Positions 33,331 through 42,496 of a DNA stretch of 64,000 nt are shown in pieces. The notes beneath the pieces are model-generated. The model did not search any database. It was not told the origin of the DNA and worked only from the letters and a program-made list of their open reading frames with translations. The position numbers and the translations under genes were made by a program. Position 1 is the stretch's first letter; every line of letters begins with the position of its first letter. The stretch comes from Leisingera sp. SS27 (GTDB lineage: Bacteria; Pseudomonadota; Alphaproteobacteria; Rhodobacterales; Rhodobacteraceae): the NCBI RefSeq assembly GCF_028368855.1, contig NZ_JAQNCY010000001.1:620001-684000 (forward strand). Reading direction: 5' to 3'.

Positions 33331-36118
33331 CTGCCGCTTCCCTTTCCAAGGTTTCCCCAATAAGCGCAGCACAGCGGACGTAGCGGTCCTGCAGCTCCTG
33401 CTCCAGCGCGTCCAGCCGGTTGAAACCGGTGGTTCGGCAGAGGAACTGCGCCCCGCCCTCTCCCAATGTTGCGGCGTCCAGCGCCTTGGCAGAGAGCAGC
33501 CGCGCTGCGCATTGCACGGACCAGAATAGACGGTATCCGGCAGTCAGGTATTCTGCATCCGCGTCATTCAGCCACCCGGCAGCGACAGCCCCCTGCAGAC
33601 CTGAGGCCACATCCCGGGCGGCGGAGGCAGAGGTGAGCGTACCGGCCTGCGACAGCAGCTCGATATCCATCATCCGCCCCGGCCCGTTCTTGGCATCCCA
33701 GGTACCCGAAGGTGTCTTGGCGGCAGCGAGTCGTTCCCGCATCTGCGCCACCTCGCGCAGGACCTTGCCGCGGTCGCGCGGTTCTGACAGGAAGCCTGTG
33801 CGGAAGTCCTCGATTTCGCCGGTCAGGCTGCGGTTGCCTGCGATGGTTCGGGCGCGGGTGAGGGCCAGATGCTCCCACACCCAGGCCTCGTTCTGCTGGT
33901 ACAGGGTGAAGCCTGCGAAACTGACTGCGACGGGACCTTGTGTGCCCGAAGGGCGCAGGCGCATGTCGACCTCATACAGCCGGCCCTGGGCCATCGGTGC
34001 CGACAAAGCTGTGACAAAGGCCTGGGTCAGGCGCGCGAAATAGGGGCGCGTGGCCAGCGGGCGCTTGCCCTCGGACATTTCCACCTCTTGGGGGTCGTAA
34101 ATCACGATGAGGTCGAGGTCGGACTGCGCGTTGATCTGCCCCGCCCCCATTGAGCCCATTGCCAGCACTGCCGCGCCGCGGCCCGGCGGGGGCCCGTGCT
34201 TTTTTGAAAATTGCGCAACCACCTCTGGCGCGATGCCTGCAATCACAACCTCTGCCAGTTCGGCATACTGGGCGCCCGCCTGGTGGCCATCGATCAGCCC
34301 GCGCAGATGGTGCACACCGATCCGGAAATGCCACTCCTTGCACCAGCGCCGTGTGGCGTCGAGCCGCGCCTCATAGTCGTCCTCCTGTTCCAGCCGGGCC
34401 TTCAGCTCTTCCCGCAGCTTTTCAGCCCCTGGCCAGGGGTCGAAGAAAGAGCCGCCGATCACCGCATCGAAAACGCCGGAGTTGCGCGACAGGAAGGCCG
34501 ACAGATCGCTGGAGGTTCCAGCGATATCGATCAGCAGATCAATGAGCTGCGGGTTCGCGCCGAACAAGGAGAACAGCTGCACACCGGCAGGCAGCCCGGC
34601 CAGGAAGCCATCAAGCGCCAGCAGGGTTTCGGCTGGCTTGGCGGTCTTGGCAACGCGGGACAGGAGTTCCGGCTTCAATCCTTCAAAAATCCGAGCGCCG
34701 CGCGAAGAGCGCAGCGCCGGATAGGTGGGCCACCGGGCGATAATAGCGCCATCCAGCTCCGCCGTATCCTCCGCCAAGGGCGCCGGCCGCGGCGCCGCGC
34801 CGGGGGAGAAGAAGCCCTCGGTCAGCTCATGCACCTCTTCCAGGCGGGTTCTGATTTCGGCCTGCAGTTCCGCCGCGTCCCGGTCCATCAGGCAGGCGAT
34901 GCGGGCGATGCCGTCTTCGGACTTGGGCATCTTGTGGGTCTGTGCGTCATGCACCATCTGGATGCGGTGCTCGACCTCGCGGTGGGCGCGGTAGTGGGCA
35001 GTCAGGGTCTCTGCCGCTTCTGGCGGCACCCAGCCCTTGCCGGCCAGTGCCGCCAGCCCTTCCACCGTGCCGCGCAGTCGCAAATCCTCATCGCGCCCCC
35101 CGGCAATAAGCTGGCGGGTCTGGGTGAAGAACTCGATCTCGCGGATGCCGCCTCGGCCCAGTTTCATGTCGTGCCCGGGTACGTTCAGCGCTCCGCCGGT
35201 CCCCTTGTTCTCGCGGATGCGCAGGCGGATGTCATGAGCGTCCTGGATCGCGGCAAAGTCCAGATGCCGCCGCCAGACGAAGGGGCGCAGGGTGTTCAAG
35301 AAACGCTCCCCCGCCGCGATATCGCCAGCGCAGGGACGCGCCTTGATGTAGGCCGCGCGCTCCCAGGTGCGGCCGAGACTTTCGTAGTAGCGCTCTGCCG
35401 CTTCCATCGCCAGGCACACGGGGGTGACTGCCGGGTCCGGGCGCAGCCGCAGGTCGGTGCGGAACACATAGCCGTCGCCGGTACGGTCGCTGAGCGCAGC
35501 GCACATGTTCTTGGTGGCGCGCACCATGCCCTGGCGGGCCTCGTAGAAATCCTCCGGATCGAACCGGGTTTCGTCGAACAGGCAGATGAGGTCGATGTCG
35601 GAGCTGTAATTCAGCTCATGCGCGCCCATTTTGCCCATCGCCAGGATAGTGAGGCCGCCCGCAGTTTCCACGTCGTCCTCCGTCAGGCCTGGCAGTTTCT
35701 TGCGGCGGATCAGATTGGCAATCTCCGCCTTGACCGCCACATCAGCGCAGAGCGCGCCGAAATCGGTGAGCGCCCCGGTCACCTGCTCCAGGCTCCAGCC
35801 GCCCGAAAGATCGCAGAGCGCGGTCAGCAGCGCCAGCCGCCGCTTGGCCTGGCGCAGGCCCGGTTTCAGCTCTGCCGCTTCCAGCGCGCTGCAGTCCGAA
35901 AAGACCTGCTGTACCGCGGCCTCCGGATCGTGCAGCGCCTGAGGCAGCCAGCCTGCCTCCCGTTCCGTCAGTTCTTTCAGATAAGGGCTGGAGCCGCAGG
36001 CACCGGAGACCAGCTCTGCCAGTTCGCCAGACAGCTCCGGGACTAGAGCTCGCGCCTCGACGCCAAGTTCCAGGTCATAGGGGCGGGGAATGCGGGAGAT
36101 CGTCAAGCCAGTCGTCAT
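33311..36118 (-). CDS. glnE: Bifunctional glutamine synthetase adenylyltransferase/deadenylase
   Basis: Adds or removes AMP on glutamine synthetase in response to PII and glutamine. The 935-residue protein has the N-terminal deadenylase nucleotidyltransferase (LAMGKMGAHELNYSSDIDLI), a central helical PII-signalling region and the C-terminal adenylylase (LAMGSMGAGQINAQSDLDLI), each followed by a GlnD/PII-uridylyltransferase helical domain. Length is typical of alphaproteobacteria. ATG at 36118 is preferred over 36154. A CtrA-like box lies about 110 bases upstream. Confidence 0.95.
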   Translation of the reverse strand: MTTGLTISRIPRPYDLELGVEARALVPELSGELAELVSGACGSSPYLKELTEREAGWLPQALHDPEAAVQQVFSDCSALEAAELKPGLRQAKRRLALLTALCDLSGGWSLEQVTGALTDFGALCADVAVKAEIANLIRRKKLPGLTEDDVETAGGLTILAMGKMGAHELNYSSDIDLICLFDETRFDPEDFYEARQGMVRATKNMCAALSDRTGDGYVFRTDLRLRPDPAVTPVCLAMEAAERYYESLGRTWERAAYIKARPCAGDIAAGERFLNTLRPFVWRRHLDFAAIQDAHDIRLRIRENKGTGGALNVPGHDMKLGRGGIREIEFFTQTRQLIAGGRDEDLRLRGTVEGLAALAGKGWVPPEAAETLTAHYRAHREVEHRIQMVHDAQTHKMPKSEDGIARIACLMDRDAAELQAEIRTRLEEVHELTEGFFSPGAAPRPAPLAEDTAELDGAIIARWPTYPALRSSRGARIFEGLKPELLSRVAKTAKPAETLLALDGFLAGLPAGVQLFSLFGANPQLIDLLIDIAGTSSDLSAFLSRNSGVFDAVIGGSFFDPWPGAEKLREELKARLEQEDDYEARLDATRRWCKEWHFRIGVHHLRGLIDGHQAGAQYAELAEVVIAGIAPEVVAQFSKKHGPPPGRGAAVLAMGSMGAGQINAQSDLDLIVIYDPQEVEMSEGKRPLATRPYFARLTQAFVTALSAPMAQGRLYEVDMRLRPSGTQGPVAVSFAGFTLYQQNEAWVWEHLALTRARTIAGNRSLTGEIEDFRTGFLSEPRDRGKVLREVAQMRERLAAAKTPSGTWDAKNGPGRMMDIELLSQAGTLTSASAARDVASGLQGAVAAGWLNDADAEYLTAGYRLFWSVQCAARLLSAKALDAATLGEGGAQFLCRTTGFNRLDALEQELQDRYVRCAALIGETLEREAADEDGQH

Positions 36119-36225
36119 GGAAACGACACTGTTCCGCAGGCAGGATGGCGTCAATGGGTGAAGTGCCGCACTGCCGCATAGGTTTACCAGGGGTCAGGAA
36201 TACCCGAATAGGTTAAGATTGAATT

Positions 36226-36241
36226 TTAAGGTAATGTTAAC
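36226..36241 (+). promoter_or_regulatory. CtrA-type binding site
   Basis: TTAA-GGTAATG-TTAAC fits the alphaproteobacterial CtrA consensus TTAA-N7-TTAAC exactly. An additional TTAA lies at 36213-36216. It sits about 110 bases from the glnE start and 350 from the DUF2852 start; which promoter it serves is not clear. Confidence 0.5.
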
Positions 36242-36484
36242 GTTACGGTTATGCTCCCGTTACGGGGCCATTTCGAAGTAAAGAGTGATTTGTTTTCAGG
36301 GGACGTTTGGATCTGTCCGTGATTTCTGACTGATTGTCGAAACTGCAGTGCCGGTATCTCCCCTGTATTCGGCCATGTAGCCGGAGCATAACCGCGCTTC
36401 CCCTCCTGCCAGACCGGTCTGCGATTTACCTGTGCACGCCAGTTTCCGCGACAGGCTGCCGCTTCTGCTGCCTTCAGAACCGAA

Positions 36485-36562
36485 ATGTGAAAAAGATTTA
36501 CATGAGGCCTTGAAAGCCTACGGCCGGCTTCCGATATGCAGTCATGTGAAAAGGATTTACAT
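36485..36562 (+). promoter_or_regulatory. Pair of near-identical 19-bp palindromes upstream of the DUF2852 gene
   Basis: ATGTGAAA-AAG-ATTTACAT at 36485-36503 and ATGTGAAA-AGG-ATTTACAT at 36544-36562 differ at one base and have the inverted form ATGTRAAW-N3-WTTYACAT. Their centres are 59 bases apart, and the second ends 25 bases before the ATG at 36588, in a position suited to repression. I do not recognise the regulator. Confidence 0.6.
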
Positions 36563-36587
36563 TCACCCGCAAACCTGGAGGACCCCG

Positions 36588-37043
36588 ATGACGAGTTTCA
36601 CCCCGACCGCCCCTGCCGCCCCGGTACAGGGCTGGTTTTCCCGCAGCGAAGCCTGGCTGGACAGTAAGGGCAAGGGCGCCTGGATCGCCGCAATGGTCCT
36701 GGGTTTCGTGTTTTTCTGGCCGGTTGGCCTGGCCCTTCTCTTCTACATGATCTGGAGCAAACGCATGTTCAGCAAATCCTCCTGCCGCCACCGCAAGTCC
36801 TGGGCCCGCCACGGATACTCGGCGATGAAGCCCTCGGGAAACAGCGCCTTTGACGCCTACAAGGCCGACACGCTGCGCCGGCTGGAGCAGGAGCAGCATG
36901 ACTTCGAGGCTTTCCTGCAGCGCCTGCGCGAGGCCAAGGACAAAGCGGAGTTCGACGAGTTCATGGATGAACGCGCCCGTACCGCTTCCGGCGAAGATCT
37001 GGAGGACGAAGACGAGGATCCAGGCGAACCCAAGCGCCACTGA
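36588..37043 (+). CDS. DUF2852 domain membrane protein
   Basis: A 151-residue protein with one hydrophobic segment (GAWIAAMVLGFVFFWPVGLA, about residues 27-47), a basic stretch after it and an acidic, helical C-terminus (DFEAFLQRLREAKDKAEFDEF, ending in EDEDEDPGEPKRH). This is the DUF2852 layout. CTGGAGGACC precedes the ATG at 36588; an in-frame start at 36432 lacks support and contains the paired palindromes. Function unknown; the RDD gene follows 85 bases on. Confidence 0.87.
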   Translation: MTSFTPTAPAAPVQGWFSRSEAWLDSKGKGAWIAAMVLGFVFFWPVGLALLFYMIWSKRMFSKSSCRHRKSWARHGYSAMKPSGNSAFDAYKADTLRRLEQEQHDFEAFLQRLREAKDKAEFDEFMDERARTASGEDLEDEDEDPGEPKRH

Positions 37044-37128
37044 TCCTGCTCCTCCGGCTGCCCCGCCCATCCGTCCGGGCGGGGCTTTGCCATGCCGCCC
37101 CAGCCCAATTGAGAAAAGGACCCCTTGC

Positions 37129-37560
37129 ATGACCGCCCTGCCCGATCCCGATTACCAGGCAGAATTCTATGCGTCAGTGCCCGCCAAGCGGCTGATCGCC
37201 TGGATCATCGACAGTATCCTGATCTTTGCACTCAGCGCCGGCGCTGTGGTGCTGACCGCTTTCACCGGCCTCTTCATCTGGCCGCTTCTGTATCTGGCGG
37301 TCGGCTTTGCCTACCGGACCGTGACCATCGCCAACGGGTCTGCCACCTGGGGTATGCGCTTTGCGGGCATCGAATTGCGCGACGGCGAAGGCCGCCGGAT
37401 GGACAGCGGCATGGCAGCGTTGCACACGGCCGGCTACACCCTGTCGCTGGCACTTCCGGTGCTGCAGGTGATCTCGGTGATCCTGATGCTGACCTCATCA
37501 CGCGGCCAAGGTCTGACGGACCATTTCCTCGGCACCGTGATGCTGAACCGGCGGGTTTGA
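37129..37560 (+). CDS. RDD family membrane protein
   Basis: A 143-residue integral membrane protein with the family's Arg near the N-terminus (KRLIAWIIDSILIFAL, where Arg and Asp of RDD fall) and three hydrophobic segments. RDD proteins have been linked to ion or metabolite transport, but specificity is unknown. AAAGGA precedes the ATG. Likely co-transcribed with the DUF2852 gene. Confidence 0.88.
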   Translation: MTALPDPDYQAEFYASVPAKRLIAWIIDSILIFALSAGAVVLTAFTGLFIWPLLYLAVGFAYRTVTIANGSATWGMRFAGIELRDGEGRRMDSGMAALHTAGYTLSLALPVLQVISVILMLTSSRGQGLTDHFLGTVMLNRRV

Positions 37561-37690
37561 ATGAAACCGGCAAGACAGCGTTAAACCATTTTCCATAACA
37601 GCGCTTGGCGCACCGGAACCGCGTTGCTATCATCCTTGGGACTGCAGGCGATCTGTTCCGCCTGTTTCGCGAAACTGCCAACGGGTTCCG

Positions 37691-38515
37691 ATGCGCCACA
37701 CACTTCCCATTGCGCCGCAATTCTATGTGACGGCTCCCCAGCCCTGCCCCTATCTGGAGGGCCGGATGGAACGCAAGCTGTTCACTGCGCTGCAAGGCGA
37801 CGGGGTGGATCAGCTGAACAACAGTCTCAGCCAGCAGGGGTTCCGCCGTTCGCAGAATGTGCTCTACCGCCCGTCCTGCTCGGAATGCTCTGCCTGCCTG
37901 TCGGCACGGATCGACGTGGCGGCCTTCAGCCCCAGCCGCAGCCAGAAACGCACGCTGAAGCGCAATGCGCATCTGGAACGGCGCGCCACATCTCCATGGG
38001 CAACAGAAGACCAGTTCTCCCTGTTCCGCAATTACCTGGACAGCCGCCACGCGGATGGCGGCATGGCCGATATGGACGTATTTGAATACGCTGCGATGAT
38101 TGAGGAAACCCCCGTACGCAGCCGGGTGGTGGAATATGCAGCCCCCGGCAGCAGCGAACTGACCGCGGTGTCGCTGACTGATGTTCTGGAGGACGGCCTG
38201 AGCATGGTTTATTCCTTCTACGCCCCGGACCGGCCGCAGGACTCGCTCGGCACCTTTATGATCCTCGATCACATCAAGATCGCACAAGAGGCAGGTCTTC
38301 CTTACGTCTACCTTGGCTATTGGGTGCCCGGCAGCCAGAAGATGGGTTACAAGGCGAAATTCTCCGGACTTGAAATCTACCACCAGAGCGAATGGAAGAA
38401 GATGCGTGACCCGTCGCAGTTCGAGACCGCCAGCCACCCGCTGTCGACCGACCCGATTGCCGAGCAGGTCGCAAATATCCAGCTCCCCGAACAGCCGATT
38501 CACCGCGAACGCTGA
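37691..38515 (+). CDS. bpt: Aspartate/glutamate leucyltransferase (N-end rule, Bpt)
   Basis: Transfers Leu (or, in related enzymes, Arg) from aminoacyl-tRNA to the N-terminal Asp/Glu of proteins, targeting them to ClpAP via ClpS. The 274-residue product has the N-terminal cysteine cluster [12 protein letters not shown] with upstream PCPYL, and the C-terminal GNAT-like fold with [15 protein letters not shown], both diagnostic. Stop overlaps the following VOC gene ATG (TGATG), so the two are coupled. Confidence 0.92.
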   Translation: MRHTLPIAPQFYVTAPQPCPYLEGRMERKLFTALQGDGVDQLNNSLSQQGFRRSQNVLYRPSCSECSACLSARIDVAAFSPSRSQKRTLKRNAHLERRATSPWATEDQFSLFRNYLDSRHADGGMADMDVFEYAAMIEETPVRSRVVEYAAPGSSELTAVSLTDVLEDGLSMVYSFYAPDRPQDSLGTFMILDHIKIAQEAGLPYVYLGYWVPGSQKMGYKAKFSGLEIYHQSEWKKMRDPSQFETASHPLSTDPIAEQVANIQLPEQPIHRER

Positions 38516-38898
38516 TGCAATTCCTCCATGCCATTTCGCTGGTGGTGCCGGATTACGACGCCGCCATCGCCTTTTACTGCGGCCAGCTTGGGTGGCAATT
38601 GGCGGAAGACGTGGACCAGGGCCGCAAGCGCTGGGTGCGGATCCTGCCGCCCGGGGCCGAACAAGGCAGCCTGATCCTGGCCCGCGCTGAAGGACCCGCG
38701 CAGGAGGCCGTAATTGGCAATCAGTTCGGCGGCCGTATCGGGCTGTTCCTGGCCACGGATGATTTTGCCCGCGACCATGCGGCGATGCTGGGCCAAGGCG
38801 TGGCGTTCGAGGAAGAGCCGCGGCATGAGCCCTATGGCACCGTTGCGGTCTGGCGCGACCCCTTCGGCAACCGCTGGGACCTGATCCAGTTCGCCTGA
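38515..38898 (+). CDS. VOC family (glyoxalase/bleomycin-resistance fold) protein
   Basis: A 127-residue vicinal-oxygen-chelate protein: [20 protein letters not shown] at the N-terminus and the C-terminal VAVWRDPFGNRWDLIQ with the metal-ligand Asp/Glu region. Function cannot be set from fold alone. Starts inside the bpt stop (TGATG). A strong inverted-repeat terminator follows. Confidence 0.88.
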   Translation: MQFLHAISLVVPDYDAAIAFYCGQLGWQLAEDVDQGRKRWVRILPPGAEQGSLILARAEGPAQEAVIGNQFGGRIGLFLATDDFARDHAAMLGQGVAFEEEPRHEPYGTVAVWRDPFGNRWDLIQFA

Positions 38899-38950
38899 GC
38901 CGCCGGCCGCGCCTGACGGTCCCCGCTAGGATCCCCTGTTCATCTGGCTG

Positions 38951-38999
38951 AAAATATCCCGGGGTGAATGCGCCAAAGGCGCAGAGGGGCAGCGCCCCT
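38951..38999. repeat. CCGGGG-type intergenic element, copy 2
   Basis: AAAATATCCCGGGGTG (38951-38966), then GCGCC-AAA-GGCGC (38970-38982) and AGGGGC-AGC-GCCCCT (38985-38999). It shares GAxAATAYYCCGGGG and the GAGGGGC/GCCCC stem with the element at 29963-30001 read on the minus strand. Confidence 0.6.
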
Positions 39000-39016
39000 G
39001 CCTGTTTCGAATATGC

Positions 39017-39043
39017 AAAAGGGGCCCGCGTGGGGCCCCTTTT
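39017..39043. terminator. Bidirectional terminator between VOC gene and TRAP operon
   Basis: Perfect 11-bp stem, arms AAAAGGGGCCC and GGGCCCCTTTT, loop GCGTG. The AAAA/TTTT ends give a short U-tract in both directions, suited to the two convergent transcripts. Confidence 0.8.
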
Positions 39044-39066
39044 CCGTATCTGTCTTTGATGCCGGA

Positions 39067-41421
39067 TCAGTTCGGGATCAGCGCCGGCACGATGGTCACG
39101 ATCGACGGGAACATCCACAGGATACCGATGCCGACCACCTGGATCAGCACAAAGGGCACGATCCCGCGGTAGATATGGGCCGTCGTGACTTCCTTAGGTG
39201 CCACCCCGCGCAGATAGAACAGCGCGAACCCGAAGGGCGGTGTCAGGAACGATGTCTGCAGGTTCACCGCCACCATGATGGTCACCCATTTCGGATCAAA
39301 CGACCCGCCATAGATCACCGGCCCGACAATGGGGATCACGATGTAGATGATCTCCAGGAAGTCCAGAACGAAGCCGAGGAAGAACAAGACCAGCATCACG
39401 ATCAGGAAGACCGTCATCTCGTTGTCGAAGCTCTTCAGGAACTGCTGGATGTAGTGTTCGCCGCCAAAGGAGATCACCACGAGATTCAGCAGCTGAGAGC
39501 CGATCAGGATGGTGAAGACCATGGAGGTCACCTTGGCGGTTTCCCGCACCACCGGGGTCAGCACGCCGGAGCGGAACAGAACCCAGCAGCCGTAAAGCAG
39601 CCCGAACAGCGCATAAAGGTACATCGCATAAGCCGCGATGAATGCGATCCAGCTTTCGACGCTGACGCCGCCCTGGTTCACCCGCAGATCGAAGTTCATG
39701 CCGATCAGGATGCAGAGCATGACGGCAAAGGTGGACCAGATGATGATCTTGCCCGATTTGCCCTCGTCCTGCAGCTTGCGGTAGGCCGCCAGCATGATGG
39801 CACCGCCTGCCCCCAGCGCCGCAGCCGGCGTCGGGTTGGTGATGCCGCCCAGGATCGAACCGAGCACAGCGACGATCAGCACCAGCGGCGGGAACACCAC
39901 CCGGATCAGATCGTTCCTTGCGCAGCGGGCCGCGGCCTCGCGGCAGCCGTAGAGCGCCAGCAGCAGCGGCAGTGCGATCCACAGCACGGTCACCCCGGCA
40001 GAGGTGGTGGGCGCAATTGCCACCAGATCCACAAATGCAATCAGCAGGATGCCGATGGCACCCAGGATCAGCGGCTTGGCATCGCGCGACGGCGCCACAC
40101 CACGGCCGAAGGCCAGCACCAGGCCCAGCAGAACCATGATCACGGTGATACCTGTGCCAATGGGCGCGGCAGAGGCGATCTTGGCTTCACGGGCGGCGGC
40201 GATTTGCTCTTCGCTCAGCCGTTCGGCCAGGGTCACACCTCCTGCCTCGTTGATGGCCTTCTGCTCTTCGACAGCAGCATCCCATGCTTCCTGGCCGTGC
40301 AGCTCAATCATGGATGCCTTGCACTCCGCACCGACAGAAGTGCGCAGGCTGGCGGTTTCACCGGCATCCGAGAAGGTGGAAACGGTGATGTTCTGGCTGC
40401 CAATCACGTTAAAACTGTTCAGCAGGATCGCACCGCCGATCAGCGCCGCGGGCACGCCCAGGAACCAGATCAGCCCTTCGTTGCGGGTGATCACTTCGCC
40501 AGTGCCGCCTTCGATATTGACAGCCGGCGCCTTATGCGGGTTCAGCAGCGCGTAACCAAAGGCGTAGGTGGCGTAGAGGATCGCCAGCATGATCCCCGGC
40601 AGCAGCGCCGCCTGGAACAATGTGCCGACCGAAACCACCGCCGGCTCCCCCAGGTACGTCAGCGCGTCGGAACAGCCTGCCTCCATTGCGCGTGTTTCCT
40701 GCGCAGTGGAGTAGAGGTCACCCGCAAGCGTGCCCAGTAGAACGATCACGATGGACGGCGGGATGATCTGGCCAAGGGTGCCGGAAGCGGCGATCACGCC
40801 GGTCGCCAGCTCCGGCGAGTAGTTGTTGCGCAGCATGGTGGGCAGGGCCAGAAGCCCCATGGTCACCACGGTGGCGCCGACGATGCCGGTGGAGGCTGCG
40901 AGGAACGCGCCCACAACCACAATCGACACCGCCAGACCGCCGGGCAGCGGGCCAAAAACGCGCGCCATGGTGGTCAGCAGATCATTGGCGATCTTGGAGC
41001 GTTCCAGGGTGATGCCCATCAGCACGAACATCAGCACCGCCAGCAGGGTTTCAATCGACGCGCCCGCCAGCACCCGCTCGTTCATCCGGTTAACGATGAA
41101 GGAGACATTGCGGTCCAGCGCCACTTCCCAGCCCTGAACAAACACCGGCTCCGCCATGCGCGGCAAGTCCGGGTAGCGGAAGACGGATATCTTGTCGGGC
41201 CTGATGCCCGATCCCACCAGATCGCGGTAGGCCTGCGACGAGGTGTCGATAGCCTGGTGGATCAGGATGCCGGCGCTGTCCAGCGCGGCGATGATCCCGA
41301 AGGAGATGATCCCGGCGCCGCCGATGGCAAAGGCCACCGGAAAGCCGGAGAGAATGCCCCCGAAGAGGCAGAAGAATACGATGAGCAGGCCGATCTCGAC
41401 GCCATCAAGTCCAAATAGCAT
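39067..41421 (-). CDS. TRAP transporter large permease DctM, enlarged form
   Basis: Large membrane subunit of a tripartite ATP-independent periplasmic transporter (Na+-driven solute uptake). At 784 residues it is nearly twice the usual 420-460. Standard DctM features are at both ends: LLAVLMFVLMGITLERSK and ATVVTMGLLALPTMLRNNYS early, and VTIMVAVNLQTSFLTPPFGF with FYLRGVAPKEVT late. Between, about residues 300-600, are a soluble segment (TASLRTSVGAECKASMIELH... ERLSEEQIAAAREAKIA) and several additional membrane helices. Such large forms occur in the TRAP group annotated as mannitol/chloroaromatic-type. Last gene of dctP-Q-M. Confidence 0.9.
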   Translation of the reverse strand: MLFGLDGVEIGLLIVFFCLFGGILSGFPVAFAIGGAGIISFGIIAALDSAGILIHQAIDTSSQAYRDLVGSGIRPDKISVFRYPDLPRMAEPVFVQGWEVALDRNVSFIVNRMNERVLAGASIETLLAVLMFVLMGITLERSKIANDLLTTMARVFGPLPGGLAVSIVVVGAFLAASTGIVGATVVTMGLLALPTMLRNNYSPELATGVIAASGTLGQIIPPSIVIVLLGTLAGDLYSTAQETRAMEAGCSDALTYLGEPAVVSVGTLFQAALLPGIMLAILYATYAFGYALLNPHKAPAVNIEGGTGEVITRNEGLIWFLGVPAALIGGAILLNSFNVIGSQNITVSTFSDAGETASLRTSVGAECKASMIELHGQEAWDAAVEEQKAINEAGGVTLAERLSEEQIAAAREAKIASAAPIGTGITVIMVLLGLVLAFGRGVAPSRDAKPLILGAIGILLIAFVDLVAIAPTTSAGVTVLWIALPLLLALYGCREAAARCARNDLIRVVFPPLVLIVAVLGSILGGITNPTPAAALGAGGAIMLAAYRKLQDEGKSGKIIIWSTFAVMLCILIGMNFDLRVNQGGVSVESWIAFIAAYAMYLYALFGLLYGCWVLFRSGVLTPVVRETAKVTSMVFTILIGSQLLNLVVISFGGEHYIQQFLKSFDNEMTVFLIVMLVLFFLGFVLDFLEIIYIVIPIVGPVIYGGSFDPKWVTIMVAVNLQTSFLTPPFGFALFYLRGVAPKEVTTAHIYRGIVPFVLIQVVGIGILWMFPSIVTIVPALIPN

Positions 41422-41435
41422 TTTAAGACGTCCCC

Positions 41436-42362
41436 TTAGTGCGTGCCTTCGTAGGCTTCTTCACCCTCTCCAAGGCTGTCCTTGTCGAGGTATTTGTTTT
41501 CACTGCCCTGGCCTTCGACAAACTCCAGGAAGGAGCGGTAGAAGAAGGCGATGGCGTGCAGGAACACCAGGCCTGCAAAGGCGATCAGCAGGATCTTGAA
41601 CAGGAAGTAGGCGTTGAACCCGTTGGGGCTGAAGCCGATGGTTTCCACGTTCCAGCGCAGGGCGCGGGATTTCATCACCAGCCGGTCAAGCGTGTCCGAG
41701 GCCGAGGGTTTCGGCACAATCAGGTGGCGCCACAGGAAGAACCAGCCGTACATCCACGTCAGCACCGCGGCGGGCATCATGAACAAGAGCGAGCCGAGCA
41801 TGTCGACGACCTTCTTGGCGCGGAAGCTGATGCCGGAATAGATCAGGTCCACCCGCACATGGCCGCCCTGCACGAATGTATAGGTCACACAAAGACAGAC
41901 CACCAAGGCGTTGTAAAACTTCAGTTCTTCAGCAAACCAGCTGATGTCCTGGCTGAACGGAATGCCAAAACCGAAGCTGATGTCAGGCCGTGCGAACACC
42001 CGCTGCATGAAGACGATGATGATCTGCTGCAAAACCATCAAGAGGCCCGCCCAGGCGAAGAAGCGGCCGACGGTATTGGCCATCCCCTCCAGCCCGCGCA
42101 CCATGCCCCACATGAAGCCGCGGAAATAAATTCCGACAGCGGTCAGCACCAGGAAGGCGGTGAAGATCACAAAGAAGAACTCGACCGAGCCGCCGTAGTA
42201 GACGAAGCGCATGATCGAGGCCTTGTCGGACCAGTCGAGCCAGAGCTGCGGATGGGTGATGGCATAGCCGAAATTGTAAAAGGCGCCGGCGGTGTTCTGG
42301 ACCAGCCAGAGCAATCCGCCCGCTATGGCGCCGAAGAAGGTGAGGCCACTCTCTTCCTGCAT
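41436..42362 (-). CDS. TRAP transporter small permease DctQ, enlarged form
   Basis: Small membrane subunit of the same TRAP transporter. The 308-residue protein is longer than usual (about 160-200). It has helices near 10-30, 55-80, 95-115 and 145-165 and a late C-terminal pair near 190-215 and 255-280, the latter region (FLFKILLIAFAGLVFLHAIA) followed by a charged tail (YLDKDSLGEGEEAYEGTH). dctM begins 14 bases after its stop. The paired enlargement of DctQ and DctM fits a distinct TRAP subfamily. Confidence 0.85.
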   Translation of the reverse strand: MQEESGLTFFGAIAGGLLWLVQNTAGAFYNFGYAITHPQLWLDWSDKASIMRFVYYGGSVEFFFVIFTAFLVLTAVGIYFRGFMWGMVRGLEGMANTVGRFFAWAGLLMVLQQIIIVFMQRVFARPDISFGFGIPFSQDISWFAEELKFYNALVVCLCVTYTFVQGGHVRVDLIYSGISFRAKKVVDMLGSLLFMMPAAVLTWMYGWFFLWRHLIVPKPSASDTLDRLVMKSRALRWNVETIGFSPNGFNAYFLFKILLIAFAGLVFLHAIAFFYRSFLEFVEGQGSENKYLDKDSLGEGEEAYEGTH

Positions 42363-42446
42363 GTTTCCCCCGGGGGTCTTTGTTGCGGCGGGTCAGGCGC
42401 GCGGCCTTATGGCCGGCCTTCAGCCCCGCGTCACGCAACTGGAAAG

Positions 42447-42475
42447 GGATCCCCCGCGGCAAGCGCGGAGGATCC
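42447..42475 (-). promoter_or_regulatory. Stem-loop between dctP and dctQ
   Basis: GGATCC and CCGCG arms pair with CGCGG and GGATCC around a GCAAG loop with one internal mismatch. It begins 22 bases after the dctP stop and precedes dctQ by 85 bases. Such a hairpin commonly protects the binding-protein message or limits read-through, giving more DctP than permease. Confidence 0.6.
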
Positions 42476-42496
42476 GGTTGATGCCGGTCAGGCAGA

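Larger units (their letters stand above)
36119..36587. other. 469-base intergenic region between divergent glnE and DUF2852 gene
   Basis: No gene is supported. AT-rich around 36190-36320. It holds a CtrA-type box at 36226-36241, a repeated CGTTACGG (36241-36248 and 36258-36265) and the two 19-bp palindromes at 36485-36562. Promoters for both flanking genes must lie here. Confidence 0.6.
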
